The translations under genes were made by a program, and so were the position numbers. A stretch of DNA of 42,964 nucleotides from Gemmatimonadota bacterium (lineage in GTDB: Bacteria > Gemmatimonadota > Gemmatimonadetes > Longimicrobiales > Gaopeijiaceae): assembly GCA_007124095.1 (NCBI GenBank), contig SLFU01000082.1:1-42964 (forward strand), given 5' to 3'. Under the pieces are notes generated by a model. It saw only the letters and a program-made list of their open reading frames with translations. It did no database searches and was not told the DNA's origin. Below are positions 14,569-22,803 of the stretch, piece after piece. Numbering within the stretch: position 1 is the first letter of the stretch; each line of letters begins with the position of its first letter.

Positions 14569-16902
14569 TCAGAAATCCCTCTCCAGGCCCGCGTATCTCG
14601 CGAGGAGCCGCTTCTTGCCGACCGAGTCGAACTCGACGGTCACCTTCACGTCGGGCCCGAAGCCGGAGGTCTCGAGCACCGTGCCCGATCCGAAGGTGCC
14701 GTGGCGAACCCGCTCCCCCCTGGCCAACCGGGGCAGATCCTGGTTCAACTCCGCCTCGAATGCCCGATCCCCGGTGTCAGTTCCCACCCCCTCCCACTCG
14801 TCCACCGCATCGCCGGTCCCGGCCCTCTCCGAGCGGCGCCCGCCCGCTCCCCGACGGGACCCGCTCCCGAAGCCGCCGCGTTCACGCTCGATCCCGGGTG
14901 AACGCCTCCGGATCAGCAGCTCGTCCGGGATCGACTCCACGAAGGAGGAGATCCTCCCGAACATGACATCCCCGGCGCGCCGGCGCTGCCGCGCCCAGCT
15001 CAGCGAGAGCTCGTCCTGGGCGCGAGTGATCCCCACGTAGAAGAGCCGCCGCTCCTCCTCGAGCTGGGCCGGATCGTCGTAGGCGCGCCCGAGGGGGAAG
15101 AGCCCGTCCTCCAGCCCGGCGATGAAGACCGCGGGGTACTCCAGCCCCTTCGCGTTGTGGAGGGTCATGAAGGTGACCGCGTCGGAGGCGGAATCGTGGC
15201 GATCGAGGTCCGTGACGAGCGCGGCCTGCTGGAGGAAGAGGTCCAGCTCGGTGAAGTGGTCCGGGATCTCCCCTTCCCACTCCTCCGCGAGCCGGACCTC
15301 GAAGTCCATCGCGCCCGCGATGAGCTCCTTTACGTTCTCCGCCCGGTCCTCCCCTTCCGGACCCTCATCCCGCAGGTGCGAGAGAAGATCCAGGCGATCC
15401 ACCAACTCCTCGACGAGGGGTCCCACGGCCAGGTGGGCGGCCCTGGCCGAGAACTCCCGGATCAACCCCGAGAATTGCCGAAGACCTTTCACACCGCCCG
15501 CGGGCAGGCCGGGAGCGTCCGCCGCCCGGTCGGCTCCCTCGAGGAGGGTAAGCCCCGCATCGTCCACCCACTTCTGGAACCGTTCCCGCGTCGCCTTCCC
15601 CACGCCCCGCCGAGGCACGTTCACCACCCGGTCGAAGGCCGCCGCGTCGAGGGGGTTGGAAATGAGCCGAAGGTAGGCCAGCACATCCTGGATCTCTCGG
15701 CGCTCGTAGAAGCGCACTCCTCCCACGATCTGGTAGGGGATCCCCCTCCGTCGAAAGGCGTCCTCGAGCGCTCTGGACTGAGCGTTCGTGCGGTAGAGGA
15801 TCGCGGCGTCACGGTATCCCTCGAGCCGGGCCTCCCCGACCCGGTTCTCCAGCTCCTCGGCGAGCCAGTTTGCCTCGTCCCGCTCGTCGGCGGTTTCGAC
15901 CAGGGTAATTCGGCTGCCCTCCTCCCGATCGGTCCTGAGCGACTTCTCCTTCCGCTGGAGGTTGCGACGAATCACCTGATTGGCGGCATGGAGGATCGTT
16001 CCGGTGGACCGGTAGTTCTGCTCCAGCCGAACGACCCTGGCGCCCTCGAAGGTTCGCTCGAAGTCGAGGATGTTGCGGATATCCGCGCCCCTCCACCCGT
16101 AGATCGACTGGTCGTCGTCACCCACCACCATCAGGTTGCGGTGGTGCCGGGCCAGCGCCTCGAGGAATCGGAACTGGGCGTGGTTGGTGTCCTGGTATTC
16201 GTCGACCAGGATGAAGGCGAAGCGCTCCTGGTAGCGCGCGAGCACCGACGGATGCGACTCGAAGAGATCGACGGGCTTTACGAGGAGGTCGTCGAAATCG
16301 AAAGCGTTCTGTTTCCTCAGGGAGTCCTGGTACGCCGGATAGATCTGGGAGACGGTGCGCGCGAAGAAATCCATCCCCTCTCCATGCTCCTCCGCGAAGC
16401 GGGACGGGGAGATGAGCTGGTTTTTCGCATCACTCAGAACGGCTCGAATCGCCTTTGGTTTCCAGCGCTTCGAATCGAGCCCCTGCGCCTCCGTGACCCG
16501 CTTGATCTCCCGCAGGCTCTCCTCGGCATCGAAGATGCTGAAGGTGGAGTCCCACCCGAGCAGCTCGGCGTGCCTGCGGAGGAGGCGCGCGCCCACGGCG
16601 TGGAAGGTGCCGATCCAGGCGCCCGCGGGTTCCCGCCCCAGGAGCCCGGTGATCCGCTGCTTCATCTCTCCCGCCGCCTTGTTCGTAAAGGTGACGGCGA
16701 GGATCCGCTCGGGCAGAACTCCGTGCTCCTCGATAAGCGCTGCGACCCGTGCAGTCAGAACCCGGGTCTTTCCCGAACCGGCTCCGGCCAGGACCAGGAT
16801 CGGGCCCTCTACGTGCTCGACGGCGGAGCCTTGCTCGGGATTGAGCTCGGCGAGCGAGCTCCGCACACCCTTTTCGGAAGAAGCCAACGCTCCTCCGGTC
16901 AC
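14569..16902 (-). CDS. pcrA: UvrD/PcrA-family ATP-dependent DNA helicase
   Basis: A superfamily 1A 3'-5' DNA helicase involved in excision repair, replication-transcription conflict resolution and plasmid-type replication in relatives. The 777-residue chain (from the GTG at 16902) has LNPEQ (Q motif), Walker A AGAGSGKTRVL, VTFTNKAAGEMKQR, the DEYQDTN box, VGDDDQSIYGWRGAD, and the later LMTLHNAKGLEYPAVF-like and VGITRAQDEL motifs. The C-terminal end has a basic linker and then a Tudor-like domain (VRHGTFGSGTVL), typical of PcrA rather than E. coli UvrD. The GTG overlaps the serS stop (GTGA); a TTG at 16887 behind GGAGGA is an alternative. gatC follows 13 bp downstream. Confidence 0.95.
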   Translation of the reverse strand: MTGGALASSEKGVRSSLAELNPEQGSAVEHVEGPILVLAGAGSGKTRVLTARVAALIEEHGVLPERILAVTFTNKAAGEMKQRITGLLGREPAGAWIGTFHAVGARLLRRHAELLGWDSTFSIFDAEESLREIKRVTEAQGLDSKRWKPKAIRAVLSDAKNQLISPSRFAEEHGEGMDFFARTVSQIYPAYQDSLRKQNAFDFDDLLVKPVDLFESHPSVLARYQERFAFILVDEYQDTNHAQFRFLEALARHHRNLMVVGDDDQSIYGWRGADIRNILDFERTFEGARVVRLEQNYRSTGTILHAANQVIRRNLQRKEKSLRTDREEGSRITLVETADERDEANWLAEELENRVGEARLEGYRDAAILYRTNAQSRALEDAFRRRGIPYQIVGGVRFYERREIQDVLAYLRLISNPLDAAAFDRVVNVPRRGVGKATRERFQKWVDDAGLTLLEGADRAADAPGLPAGGVKGLRQFSGLIREFSARAAHLAVGPLVEELVDRLDLLSHLRDEGPEGEDRAENVKELIAGAMDFEVRLAEEWEGEIPDHFTELDLFLQQAALVTDLDRHDSASDAVTFMTLHNAKGLEYPAVFIAGLEDGLFPLGRAYDDPAQLEEERRLFYVGITRAQDELSLSWARQRRRAGDVMFGRISSFVESIPDELLIRRRSPGIERERGGFGSGSRRGAGGRRSERAGTGDAVDEWEGVGTDTGDRAFEAELNQDLPRLARGERVRHGTFGSGTVLETSGFGPDVKVTVEFDSVGKKRLLARYAGLERDF

Positions 16903-18188
16903 GAGTGGGAGGGTGGAACGAGCTCGGAGAACCCCAGCCGCTCCTGGAGCACGGAAGGCATCTCCACACTGCCGTCCTCCCGCTGGTACGTCTCGAAGAG
17001 GGCCACCATGAGACGGGGCAAAGCGAGGGCCGAGCCATTGAGGGTGTGGACGAACTCCGGCCTCTCTCCCGGGGCCGGACGGTACCGGACGTTCACTCGC
17101 CGGGCCTGGTAATCCAAACAGTTCGAGCAGCTGGACACCTCCAACCACTTCTCCACCCCCGGAGCCCACACCTCGAGGTCGTAGGTCATCGCCGAGGAAA
17201 AGCCGAGATCACCCGCCGCGAGCCGGATCACCCGGTAGGCCAGGCCGAGCTCCTGGAGTACCTCCTCCGCCTCGGCCGTCAATTCCTCGAGGGCCTCACG
17301 GCTCCGTTCCGGCGTCTCATAGCGAACGAGCTCGACCTTGTCGAATTGATGCACTCGAAGCAGCCCCCGCGTGTCCGCTCCGGCGGCTCCCGCTTCCCTG
17401 CGGAAGCACGGAGAATACGCGGTGTAGCGCAGAGGGAGCTGATCCGCTCCGAGCAGCTCGTCGCGGTGGAGGTTCGTCAACGGGACCTCGGCGGTGGGGA
17501 TCAGCCAGAGATCGTCCCGCTCCGTGAGGTAGGAATCCTCGGCGAACTTCGGGAGCTGCCCGGTCCCGGTAAGGCTTTCTTCGGTCACGAGGTAGGGAAC
17601 GCGGAGCTCCTCGTAGCCATGCCGCTGGACATGCAAATCCAGCATCCAATCGATGAGAACCCGCTGGAGTCGGGCTCCCGCGCCCCGAAGGACCGTGAAG
17701 CCCGAGCCGGAAACCTTGGCACCTCGTGGAAGATCGAGGACTCCGAGCTCCTCACCCAGCTCCCAGTGGGGCCGGGCCGGAAAGGGATGGGCGACGGGCT
17801 CTCCCCACTCCCGGATCAGTCGGTTGCTCTCCTCGCCTCCGGGGTCGACCTCCCGGAGCGGGCAATTGGGAAGGTTCAGTAGGAGCGTCTGGGTCCGGCG
17901 GTCCGCCTCCGAGACCTGGTCCTCGAGCTCCCCGATCTCACGGCCCACGGTCCGCATCTCTTCGATGAGCCCGGAGGCGTCCTCTCCCTTCTGTTTGAGC
18001 TCCCCGATCACCCGCGACACCTCGTTGCGGCGGGCCCTCAAGTCGTCCCCTCTGCGGACGGCGGCCCTCCGCTCCTCATCGAGGGTGAGGAGCTCCCCGA
18101 CCGCGGCTTCCCCATTCTGAAGGCCGCGACGCGACATGGCCTCCCGCACCCGATCCGGATCCGACCGGATGGTCTTGAGATCGAGCAT
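16899..18188 (-). CDS. serS: Seryl-tRNA synthetase
   Basis: SerRS charges tRNA(Ser) with serine. The 429-residue class II synthetase starts MLDLKTIRSDPDRVREAM, has the N-terminal long antiparallel coiled coil that reaches the tRNA variable arm (about 28-105), motif 2 (SPCFRREAGAAGADTRG), and motif 3 in the last 40 residues (NGSALALPRLMVALFE). Length is normal. The ATG at 18188 lies 6 bp after the lipoprotein gene and has AAGGGAA directly upstream. It is followed by pcrA with a GTGA overlap, so a housekeeping synthetase is cotranscribed with a helicase and the GatCAB genes. Confidence 0.98.
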   Translation of the reverse strand: MLDLKTIRSDPDRVREAMSRRGLQNGEAAVGELLTLDEERRAAVRRGDDLRARRNEVSRVIGELKQKGEDASGLIEEMRTVGREIGELEDQVSEADRRTQTLLLNLPNCPLREVDPGGEESNRLIREWGEPVAHPFPARPHWELGEELGVLDLPRGAKVSGSGFTVLRGAGARLQRVLIDWMLDLHVQRHGYEELRVPYLVTEESLTGTGQLPKFAEDSYLTERDDLWLIPTAEVPLTNLHRDELLGADQLPLRYTAYSPCFRREAGAAGADTRGLLRVHQFDKVELVRYETPERSREALEELTAEAEEVLQELGLAYRVIRLAAGDLGFSSAMTYDLEVWAPGVEKWLEVSSCSNCLDYQARRVNVRYRPAPGERPEFVHTLNGSALALPRLMVALFETYQREDGSVEMPSVLQERLGFSELVPPSHS

Positions 18189-18194
18189 TTCCCT

Positions 18195-18764
18195 TCAGCT
18201 CCCGCGCGGGACGAGCCGACGATCGTTGCAGGCCGGACTCACATCGTGCAGGAAACGCACCGAGCCCCTCTCCAGATCGATTTCGAGCGGCTCCAGCTTT
18301 CCATAGTAGAGGCAGCGCTGTCCGAACCGGCCCCCCTGCTGGTGCGTCCGGATCACGTACACCGTTCCCAGCTCCAGCGCCACGGGCTCGGTCGTGCGGT
18401 ACTGGAGGGTGTCTCCCGGGGCCTCCCGGACATCCTCGAAGCTGGTCTGGGGGATCGGCGCGATGCCGGCTTGAGAGAGTCGACCGTTGACGAGCGTACC
18501 CATGACCCCGGCAGGAACGAGAACGAGGGTACCGGCCTCTCGCTCCACCGCGAAGTCCCACCGCCCGTCGGCCGTGGGACTCTCGATCACCACGCGCCTC
18601 CGTTCGAAGAGGTTGAAGCCCGATGGCGAGTAGACGTGGTCCGCGTCCAGGGCATGCAGAGTCGTCTCGACCGGGTTCGCCTCCCACCTCAACTCGAAGG
18701 GATCGTCGCACCCCGCCAGGAGCGCTCCGATCACGACGAAGGCGCTGAGTTTCAGGATCTTCAC
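18195..18764 (-). CDS. Putative lipoprotein of unknown function
   Basis: A 189-residue protein with a clear lipoprotein signal: MKILKLSAFVVIGALLAGC, lipidation Cys at residue 19, then Asp-Asp. The rest is predicted to be mainly beta-strand and has two further Cys, one at about residue 155 (GQRCLYYGK) and one near the C-terminus (SPACNDRR). I do not recognise a family. The GTG at 18764 is chosen because it begins the signal peptide; the same frame is open for another 44 codons upstream, but that stretch does not look like a protein start. The gene is the first of the serS-pcrA-gatCAB series. Confidence 0.72.
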   Translation of the reverse strand: MKILKLSAFVVIGALLAGCDDPFELRWEANPVETTLHALDADHVYSPSGFNLFERRRVVIESPTADGRWDFAVEREAGTLVLVPAGVMGTLVNGRLSQAGIAPIPQTSFEDVREAPGDTLQYRTTEPVALELGTVYVIRTHQQGGRFGQRCLYYGKLEPLEIDLERGSVRFLHDVSPACNDRRLVPRGS

Positions 18765-18896
18765 GTGCCAATCGTCCTCTGCTGGATGAGTGCCGGGATC
18801 CGGGCGCCCCAGAAGCGATCCCCCCAGGAGCGATCGAGGAACCCGGACCTCCATCCGAGCGACCGCCGTGAGGAAAACCGCGGTCGCAAGGCGCAA

Positions 18897-18926
18897 ACAC
18901 TACCCGAAGGCGAAGGGTGGTGTCAA
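18897..18926 (-). promoter_or_regulatory. Sigma70-type promoter for the lipoprotein-serS operon
   Basis: On the minus strand TTGACA (18926-18921) is followed after 18 bp by TAGTGT (18902-18897). The -35 is perfect and the -10 keeps the T-A-...-T frame. The predicted start, near 18890, gives a leader of about 125 nt before the lipoprotein start at 18764. The gap 18765-19122 (358 bp) holds this promoter, the divergent one at 18948-18976, and otherwise only short imperfect GAAGCGATCC/GGAGCGATCG repeats near 18805-18835. Confidence 0.55.
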
Positions 18927-18947
18927 GCCCGAAAAGCCCCGACTTTC

Positions 18948-18976
18948 TTGACTTTACACCCCCCCCGGGGTAGGTT
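18948..18976 (+). promoter_or_regulatory. Sigma70-type promoter for the response regulator operon
   Basis: TTGACT (18948-18953), a 17-bp spacer containing a C8-G4 run, and TAGGTT (18971-18976). The start would be near 18983, about 140 nt before the regulator start at 19123. Its -35 lies 21 bp from the -35 of the divergent promoter, so the two could compete or share an operator. Confidence 0.5.
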
Positions 18977-19122
18977 CCGCGCGTTGGCGGACCGGGTGGC
19001 CTTTCGAGCCCCGTATCTTCGGTCCCCGTAACCTCCTCGAGTCCGACTCAGCGGTGCCCGGGGACGGGTGTTTCACGGCGCGCGAGGCCTCCGAATCCAT
19101 CGCCCGACGACCGGGAGAACCA

Positions 19123-19524
19123 ATGGCGGATCCGTCCCCTCTTCCCGCCGGATCACTGCGTCTCCTCGTGGCGGAAGACGAACCCCACATCCGACGAATC
19201 CTCGACACGATCCTGGACGGTGCCGGATTTCAGGTCGACATGGTCGCCGACGGAGAGAAGGCGCTCGAGGCCGTGCAGGGCGACCGCCCCTATGCCCTCC
19301 TCATTCTGGACCTGGTCCTGCCAGGTGCGACCGGCCTCGAGGTCCTGCGGGAAGTCCGGCGTCTCCCCTCCCGAAGGCACCTTCCGGTGGTGATCCTGAC
19401 CGCCAAGGGCGAGGACATCGACCGGGAGACGGCCTTCACCTTCGGAGCCGACGCCTTCATGACCAAGCCCTTCAGTCCGAGGAAGCTCCTCAAACAAGTC
19501 GATGAGCTCATTGCCGAGCGTTGA
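19123..19524 (+). CDS. Single-domain response regulator
   Basis: A 133-residue stand-alone receiver domain (CheY/Spo0F type). Acidic pocket Asp19/Glu20 (VAEDEPHI), phosphoacceptor Asp63 (LLILDLVLPG), Thr93 (ILTAKG) and Lys115 (MTKPFSP) are all present, so it should be phosphorylatable. There is no output domain and no histidine kinase nearby. The ATG at 19123 has GGGAG 5 nt upstream; the frame is open further upstream, but that part does not resemble a receiver. The 3' end overlaps the manC-like gene by 23 bp, so the two are cotranscribed. Confidence 0.93.
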   Translation: MADPSPLPAGSLRLLVAEDEPHIRRILDTILDGAGFQVDMVADGEKALEAVQGDRPYALLILDLVLPGATGLEVLREVRRLPSRRHLPVVILTAKGEDIDRETAFTFGADAFMTKPFSPRKLLKQVDELIAER

Positions 19525-20626
19525 TGCCCACCTCCGGGTGGTGGTCCTGGCCGGGGGGATCGGCTCGCGATTCTGGCCGGCGAGCTCTCCGGCCCGCCCC
19601 AAACAGCTCCTCGCCCTGGCCTCGAGGCGAGCGCTCATCGCCGACGCGGTGCGGCGTGGCCTGGCGTTGGTCCCTTCCGAGGGCCTCTCGGTCCTGACCG
19701 GAGCCCACCTGGTCCCTCCCTTCCGGGAGGCCCTTCCCGAGCTCGACCCGGGACAGTTCTGGGTGGAACCGCGGGCTCGAGGCACGGCTCCGGTCCTGGC
19801 CTGGGCGGCACATCGGATCCACCGCAGGGATCCCGAAGCCGTCATGGTCTCTCTCCACGCCGACCACCACATCGAGCCGCTCTCGGCCTTCACCGAGCTC
19901 CTCCCACGGGCCGTCGCGCTCGCCCGCCAGGAAGACCTCCTCCTCACCATCGCTGTCCCCCCCGACCGCCCCGAAACCGGATACGGGTACATCCGCACCG
20001 GCGGGAGCCTCGTGTCGGAAGAGGGGCTGGAGGCATGGCGTGTGGAGACGTTCGTAGAGAAACCGGACGCCTCCACGGCATGGGGATACCTCTCGCGCGG
20101 GTACCTCTGGAACAGTGGGATCTTCATCTTCCCCGTCGCCCGGTTCCTGAACGAGCTCCGAATCCATGCACCGGAGATCGGGACGCACCTCTCCCTTCTC
20201 GAGCGCGGAGAGGAGTCCGCTTTCTTCGAGACCACTCCGACCATCTCCGTGGACGAAGCGGTCCTGGAGCGAAGCGGTTCGGTGGGCGCGGTGCGGGCTA
20301 CCTTCCAATGGGACGACATCGGAAACTGGGACGCGCTTCTCAGGACCGGGCGGAAGGACGCGCAAGGCAACTGGAGCCTCGGGGAAACCTATGCGCTCGA
20401 GACGTCGAACTCGGTGCTGTGGGCCGAGGATGGACCGATCGTCCTCTTCGGCGTGGACGACGTCGTCGTCGTCCGTTCCGGGGGCATGACCCTGGTTGCG
20501 GATCGGGCTCAGGCCCCCGAGTTGAAGCGGCTCCTGCAGAGGCTCCCCGCCCACTTTCGCGAAGTGGAGTTCCCGAGCGCCCCTCCAGGGACCGGAACAA
20601 CCGACCCGAAGGGAGAGACCCCGTGA
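19502..20626 (+). CDS. manC: Mannose-1-phosphate guanylyltransferase
   Basis: A 374-residue GDP-mannose pyrophosphorylase-type nucleotidyltransferase, making GDP-mannose for surface polysaccharide or glycolipid synthesis. It begins with the signature LAGGIGSRFWPASSPARPKQLL, then has the FVEKPD motif and the central RGYLWNSGIFIF region. There is no C-terminal phosphomannose isomerase domain, so this is the short monofunctional type. The ATG at 19502 lies inside the 3' end of the response regulator gene; the stop overlaps the GTG of the next gene. A few residues of substrate preference cannot be judged by eye, and another hexose-1-phosphate is possible. Confidence 0.9.
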   Translation: MSSLPSVDAHLRVVVLAGGIGSRFWPASSPARPKQLLALASRRALIADAVRRGLALVPSEGLSVLTGAHLVPPFREALPELDPGQFWVEPRARGTAPVLAWAAHRIHRRDPEAVMVSLHADHHIEPLSAFTELLPRAVALARQEDLLLTIAVPPDRPETGYGYIRTGGSLVSEEGLEAWRVETFVEKPDASTAWGYLSRGYLWNSGIFIFPVARFLNELRIHAPEIGTHLSLLERGEESAFFETTPTISVDEAVLERSGSVGAVRATFQWDDIGNWDALLRTGRKDAQGNWSLGETYALETSNSVLWAEDGPIVLFGVDDVVVVRSGGMTLVADRAQAPELKRLLQRLPAHFREVEFPSAPPGTGTTDPKGETP

Positions 20627-21909
20627 CCCGTACCCTCTATCTCTTCGACGACCGAGTGGCCCGCGGGTGGGAGCCCTTCGCGCTGACCCGTCCCGTGGGC
20701 GAGCTCCTCTTCGGGTCCCTCCTCATGAGACGGAGGATCGAGAGGTCGATCGGCCAGGAAGTGGCGGGTTATCTCGCCACGCCCGGCCTCGACGGGTTCG
20801 AGGAGAGGGGGGCGCCCCCGGTCCTGGCTGCGGACGCCTTCCCCCGGGTGGGCGAGCGGATTCTCCTCTCCTCGAGGTACCTCCCGCCAGTTCCACTCGG
20901 CACCGACTCCGGCCCCGAGGTAGAGCTCCCGGAAGAGATTCCCGAAGGGGAGATCGAGCTCTGGACCGAGGGGGAACGGGTGGGATGGCTCCTCGCGGAG
21001 GGCCGGTCCGCCCCCTCCGTGGCGGAGCTCCTCGACCCGACCGAGGCGGGAAGTGACGGGGCCGCCCGCCTCACCCTTCCCGGGCGAGTCCTGGAAAGCC
21101 CCTGGCAGCTCATGTCCGAGAGCCCCCGGTGGATCGCATCCGACCTGGCCCGCCTCTACCCCGGGGGACGGGGTGGAGATGCCACCCCCCTCCCCTCCCT
21201 CGTGGGCGTCCACCGGGTCGGGCGGCACCCGGTGAGCGCAGCCGATGGGGTGCGCGTTGATCCCGGAGTGGTGCTGGACTCCCGCGAGGGTCCCATTCAC
21301 CTGGGGGCGAGGGTCCACATCATGCCCCTCACCCACCTCCACGGTCCCGCCTTCATCGGTCCGGACACCACTCTCCTGGGCGGGACCATGGGGTCGCTCA
21401 CCTGCGGCCCGAGATGCAAGCTCCGGGGGGAGATCGAAGCCTCGGTGATCCTCGGGTTCTCGAACAAGGCCCACGACGGCTACCTGGGCCACTCCCTCCT
21501 CGGCCGGTGGGTGAATCTCGGTGCGGGCACTACGAATTCGGACCTGAAGAACAACTACGGCCCGGTTCGCCTCGACACCTCCGCGGGGACCGTGGACACC
21601 GGACTCATGAAGGTGGGGGTCTTCCTGGGCGACCACGTAAAGACCGGTATCGGGACTCTCCTCAACTCGGGAACGTTGGTCGGGGCCGGATCGAACCTGT
21701 TCGGGGGGGGGATGCCCGGGAAGGCGGTCCCACCCTTCAGCTGGGGAGTGGGAGACGATCTGGTTCCCCACCGCCTCGAGCCCTTTCTCCAGACGGCGGA
21801 GCGGGCGATGGGCCGGCGGGAAATCCCGCTCACCCCGGGCCTCAGGGATTTCCTGGCCCGGGGCTGGAGCTCCGTCCACGGATCGGAGGCGGAACGGGAG
21901 GAGCCATGA
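20623..21909 (+). CDS. GlmU-like sugar nucleotidyltransferase with left-handed beta-helix
   Basis: A 428-residue protein resembling the alternative GlmU family described from Bacteroidetes and relatives (putative UDP-GlcNAc pyrophosphorylase/glucosamine-1-phosphate acetyltransferase). The N-terminus LFDDRVARGWEPFALTRPVGEL is the family's opening. The second half (about 220-395) is a hexapeptide-repeat beta-helix (GARVHIMPL, GPAFIGPDTTL, GTLVGAGSNLF) with GHSLLGRWVNLGAGTTNSDLKNNYG, close to the acetyltransferase active-site loop of GlmU. If so, this gene supplies UDP-GlcNAc for MurA. The GTG start overlaps the manC stop, preceded by GGGAG. A normal GlmU may still exist outside this window, so the function is inference. 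Confidence 0.78.
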   Translation: MTRTLYLFDDRVARGWEPFALTRPVGELLFGSLLMRRRIERSIGQEVAGYLATPGLDGFEERGAPPVLAADAFPRVGERILLSSRYLPPVPLGTDSGPEVELPEEIPEGEIELWTEGERVGWLLAEGRSAPSVAELLDPTEAGSDGAARLTLPGRVLESPWQLMSESPRWIASDLARLYPGGRGGDATPLPSLVGVHRVGRHPVSAADGVRVDPGVVLDSREGPIHLGARVHIMPLTHLHGPAFIGPDTTLLGGTMGSLTCGPRCKLRGEIEASVILGFSNKAHDGYLGHSLLGRWVNLGAGTTNSDLKNNYGPVRLDTSAGTVDTGLMKVGVFLGDHVKTGIGTLLNSGTLVGAGSNLFGGGMPGKAVPPFSWGVGDDLVPHRLEPFLQTAERAMGRREIPLTPGLRDFLARGWSSVHGSEAEREEP

Positions 21910-22730
21910 AGGTCGCGATGCTGGGGAGCGGAAGCGGGGGCAATGCCACGGTGGTCCTGGGCGAGAAGACCCGGATCCTGGTCGACGCGGGATTCAGCGG
22001 CAGACAGATCGCCGAGCGTCTCGATCGCATCGGGGTGGAGCCCGCCTCGGTGGACGCCGTCGTCGTGACGCACGAACACCGGGACCACACGCGGGGCATC
22101 GGCGTCTTTTCGCGTCGGTTCGGCACGCCCCTCTATCTCACCCCCGGCACGCGGGAGGCATGCGCGTCCCTCCTTCGAGGGGAGGAGCCGACGCGGGACT
22201 ACTCCCCCGGAAGCCCCTTTCGGGTGGGGGACCTCCGGATCGATCCGTTCCTGACCGCGCACGACGCCGTGGATCCGGTGGCGGTGACCGTCACTTCGAC
22301 GGCCTGCGGCACGCGGTTGGGTATCGCCACCGACCTCGGCCGTCCCACGGCCGGAATCCGACACGCTCTGGAGAGGTGCGACTTCCTCGTGCTGGAGAGC
22401 AACTACGATGAGTCCCTCCTCCGAAGCGGTCCCTATCCCGCCTCGGTCCAGGCGCGGATCGCCTCCTCGCACGGCCACCTCTCGAACCATGCCGCCGCGG
22501 GGCTGGCCTGCGAGCTCCTGCACCCGCGCCTGGTGGGAATCTTCCTGGCACACCTCTCGAGGAAGTGCAACTGTCCCGTCCTGGCCCGGAGAGTGGTGCG
22601 GGACGCCCTGAAGGGTGCGGGATGGAACGGCTTTCTGGAGGTAGTGGAGCAGGACGAGCCGACGGCCCTGGTGGACGTCCGCCGGCTCCACGCCCGCAGG
22701 GAGCACGGACAGCTCTCCCTGTTTACTTAG
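21906..22730 (+). CDS. WalJ/YycJ-type metallo-beta-lactamase-fold hydrolase
   Basis: A 274-residue metallo-beta-lactamase-fold protein. The metal motif THEHRDH (His56, His58, Asp60, His61) is intact, and later SSHGHLSN and HLSRKCN match the YycJ/WalJ group, which has 5'-exonuclease-like and DNA-repair links in Firmicutes. The start ATG overlaps the previous stop (ATGA). It ends the response regulator-manC-glmU-like operon. No signal peptide is present, so it acts in the cytoplasm. The exact substrate is unknown. Confidence 0.85.
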   Translation: MKVAMLGSGSGGNATVVLGEKTRILVDAGFSGRQIAERLDRIGVEPASVDAVVVTHEHRDHTRGIGVFSRRFGTPLYLTPGTREACASLLRGEEPTRDYSPGSPFRVGDLRIDPFLTAHDAVDPVAVTVTSTACGTRLGIATDLGRPTAGIRHALERCDFLVLESNYDESLLRSGPYPASVQARIASSHGHLSNHAAAGLACELLHPRLVGIFLAHLSRKCNCPVLARRVVRDALKGAGWNGFLEVVEQDEPTALVDVRRLHARREHGQLSLFT

Positions 22731-22759
22731 GCTTCCTAGCGCCCGAGCCTTCCCAGCAC

Positions 22760-22776
22760 CCTAGGCTTACCCTAGG
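22760..22776. terminator. Possible bidirectional terminator hairpin
   Basis: Between the convergent walJ-like and rseP genes, two self-complementary CCTAGG sites (22760-22765 and 22771-22776) can form a 6-bp stem with a 5-nt loop, within a run of CCTAGGCTT-like repeats (22731-22790). There is no T tract, so it could only be a weak or Rho-assisted stop. Confidence 0.35.
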
Positions 22777-22803
22777 CTTCCCAGGGCCTCCAATCCGGGG
22801 CAC

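Noticed and set aside
18765-18896. N-terminal extension of the lipoprotein gene through its upstream region
   Set aside because: The extended start would bury the lipoprotein signal peptide in the middle of the chain; the GTG at 18764 gives a proper signal with an LLAGC lipobox.
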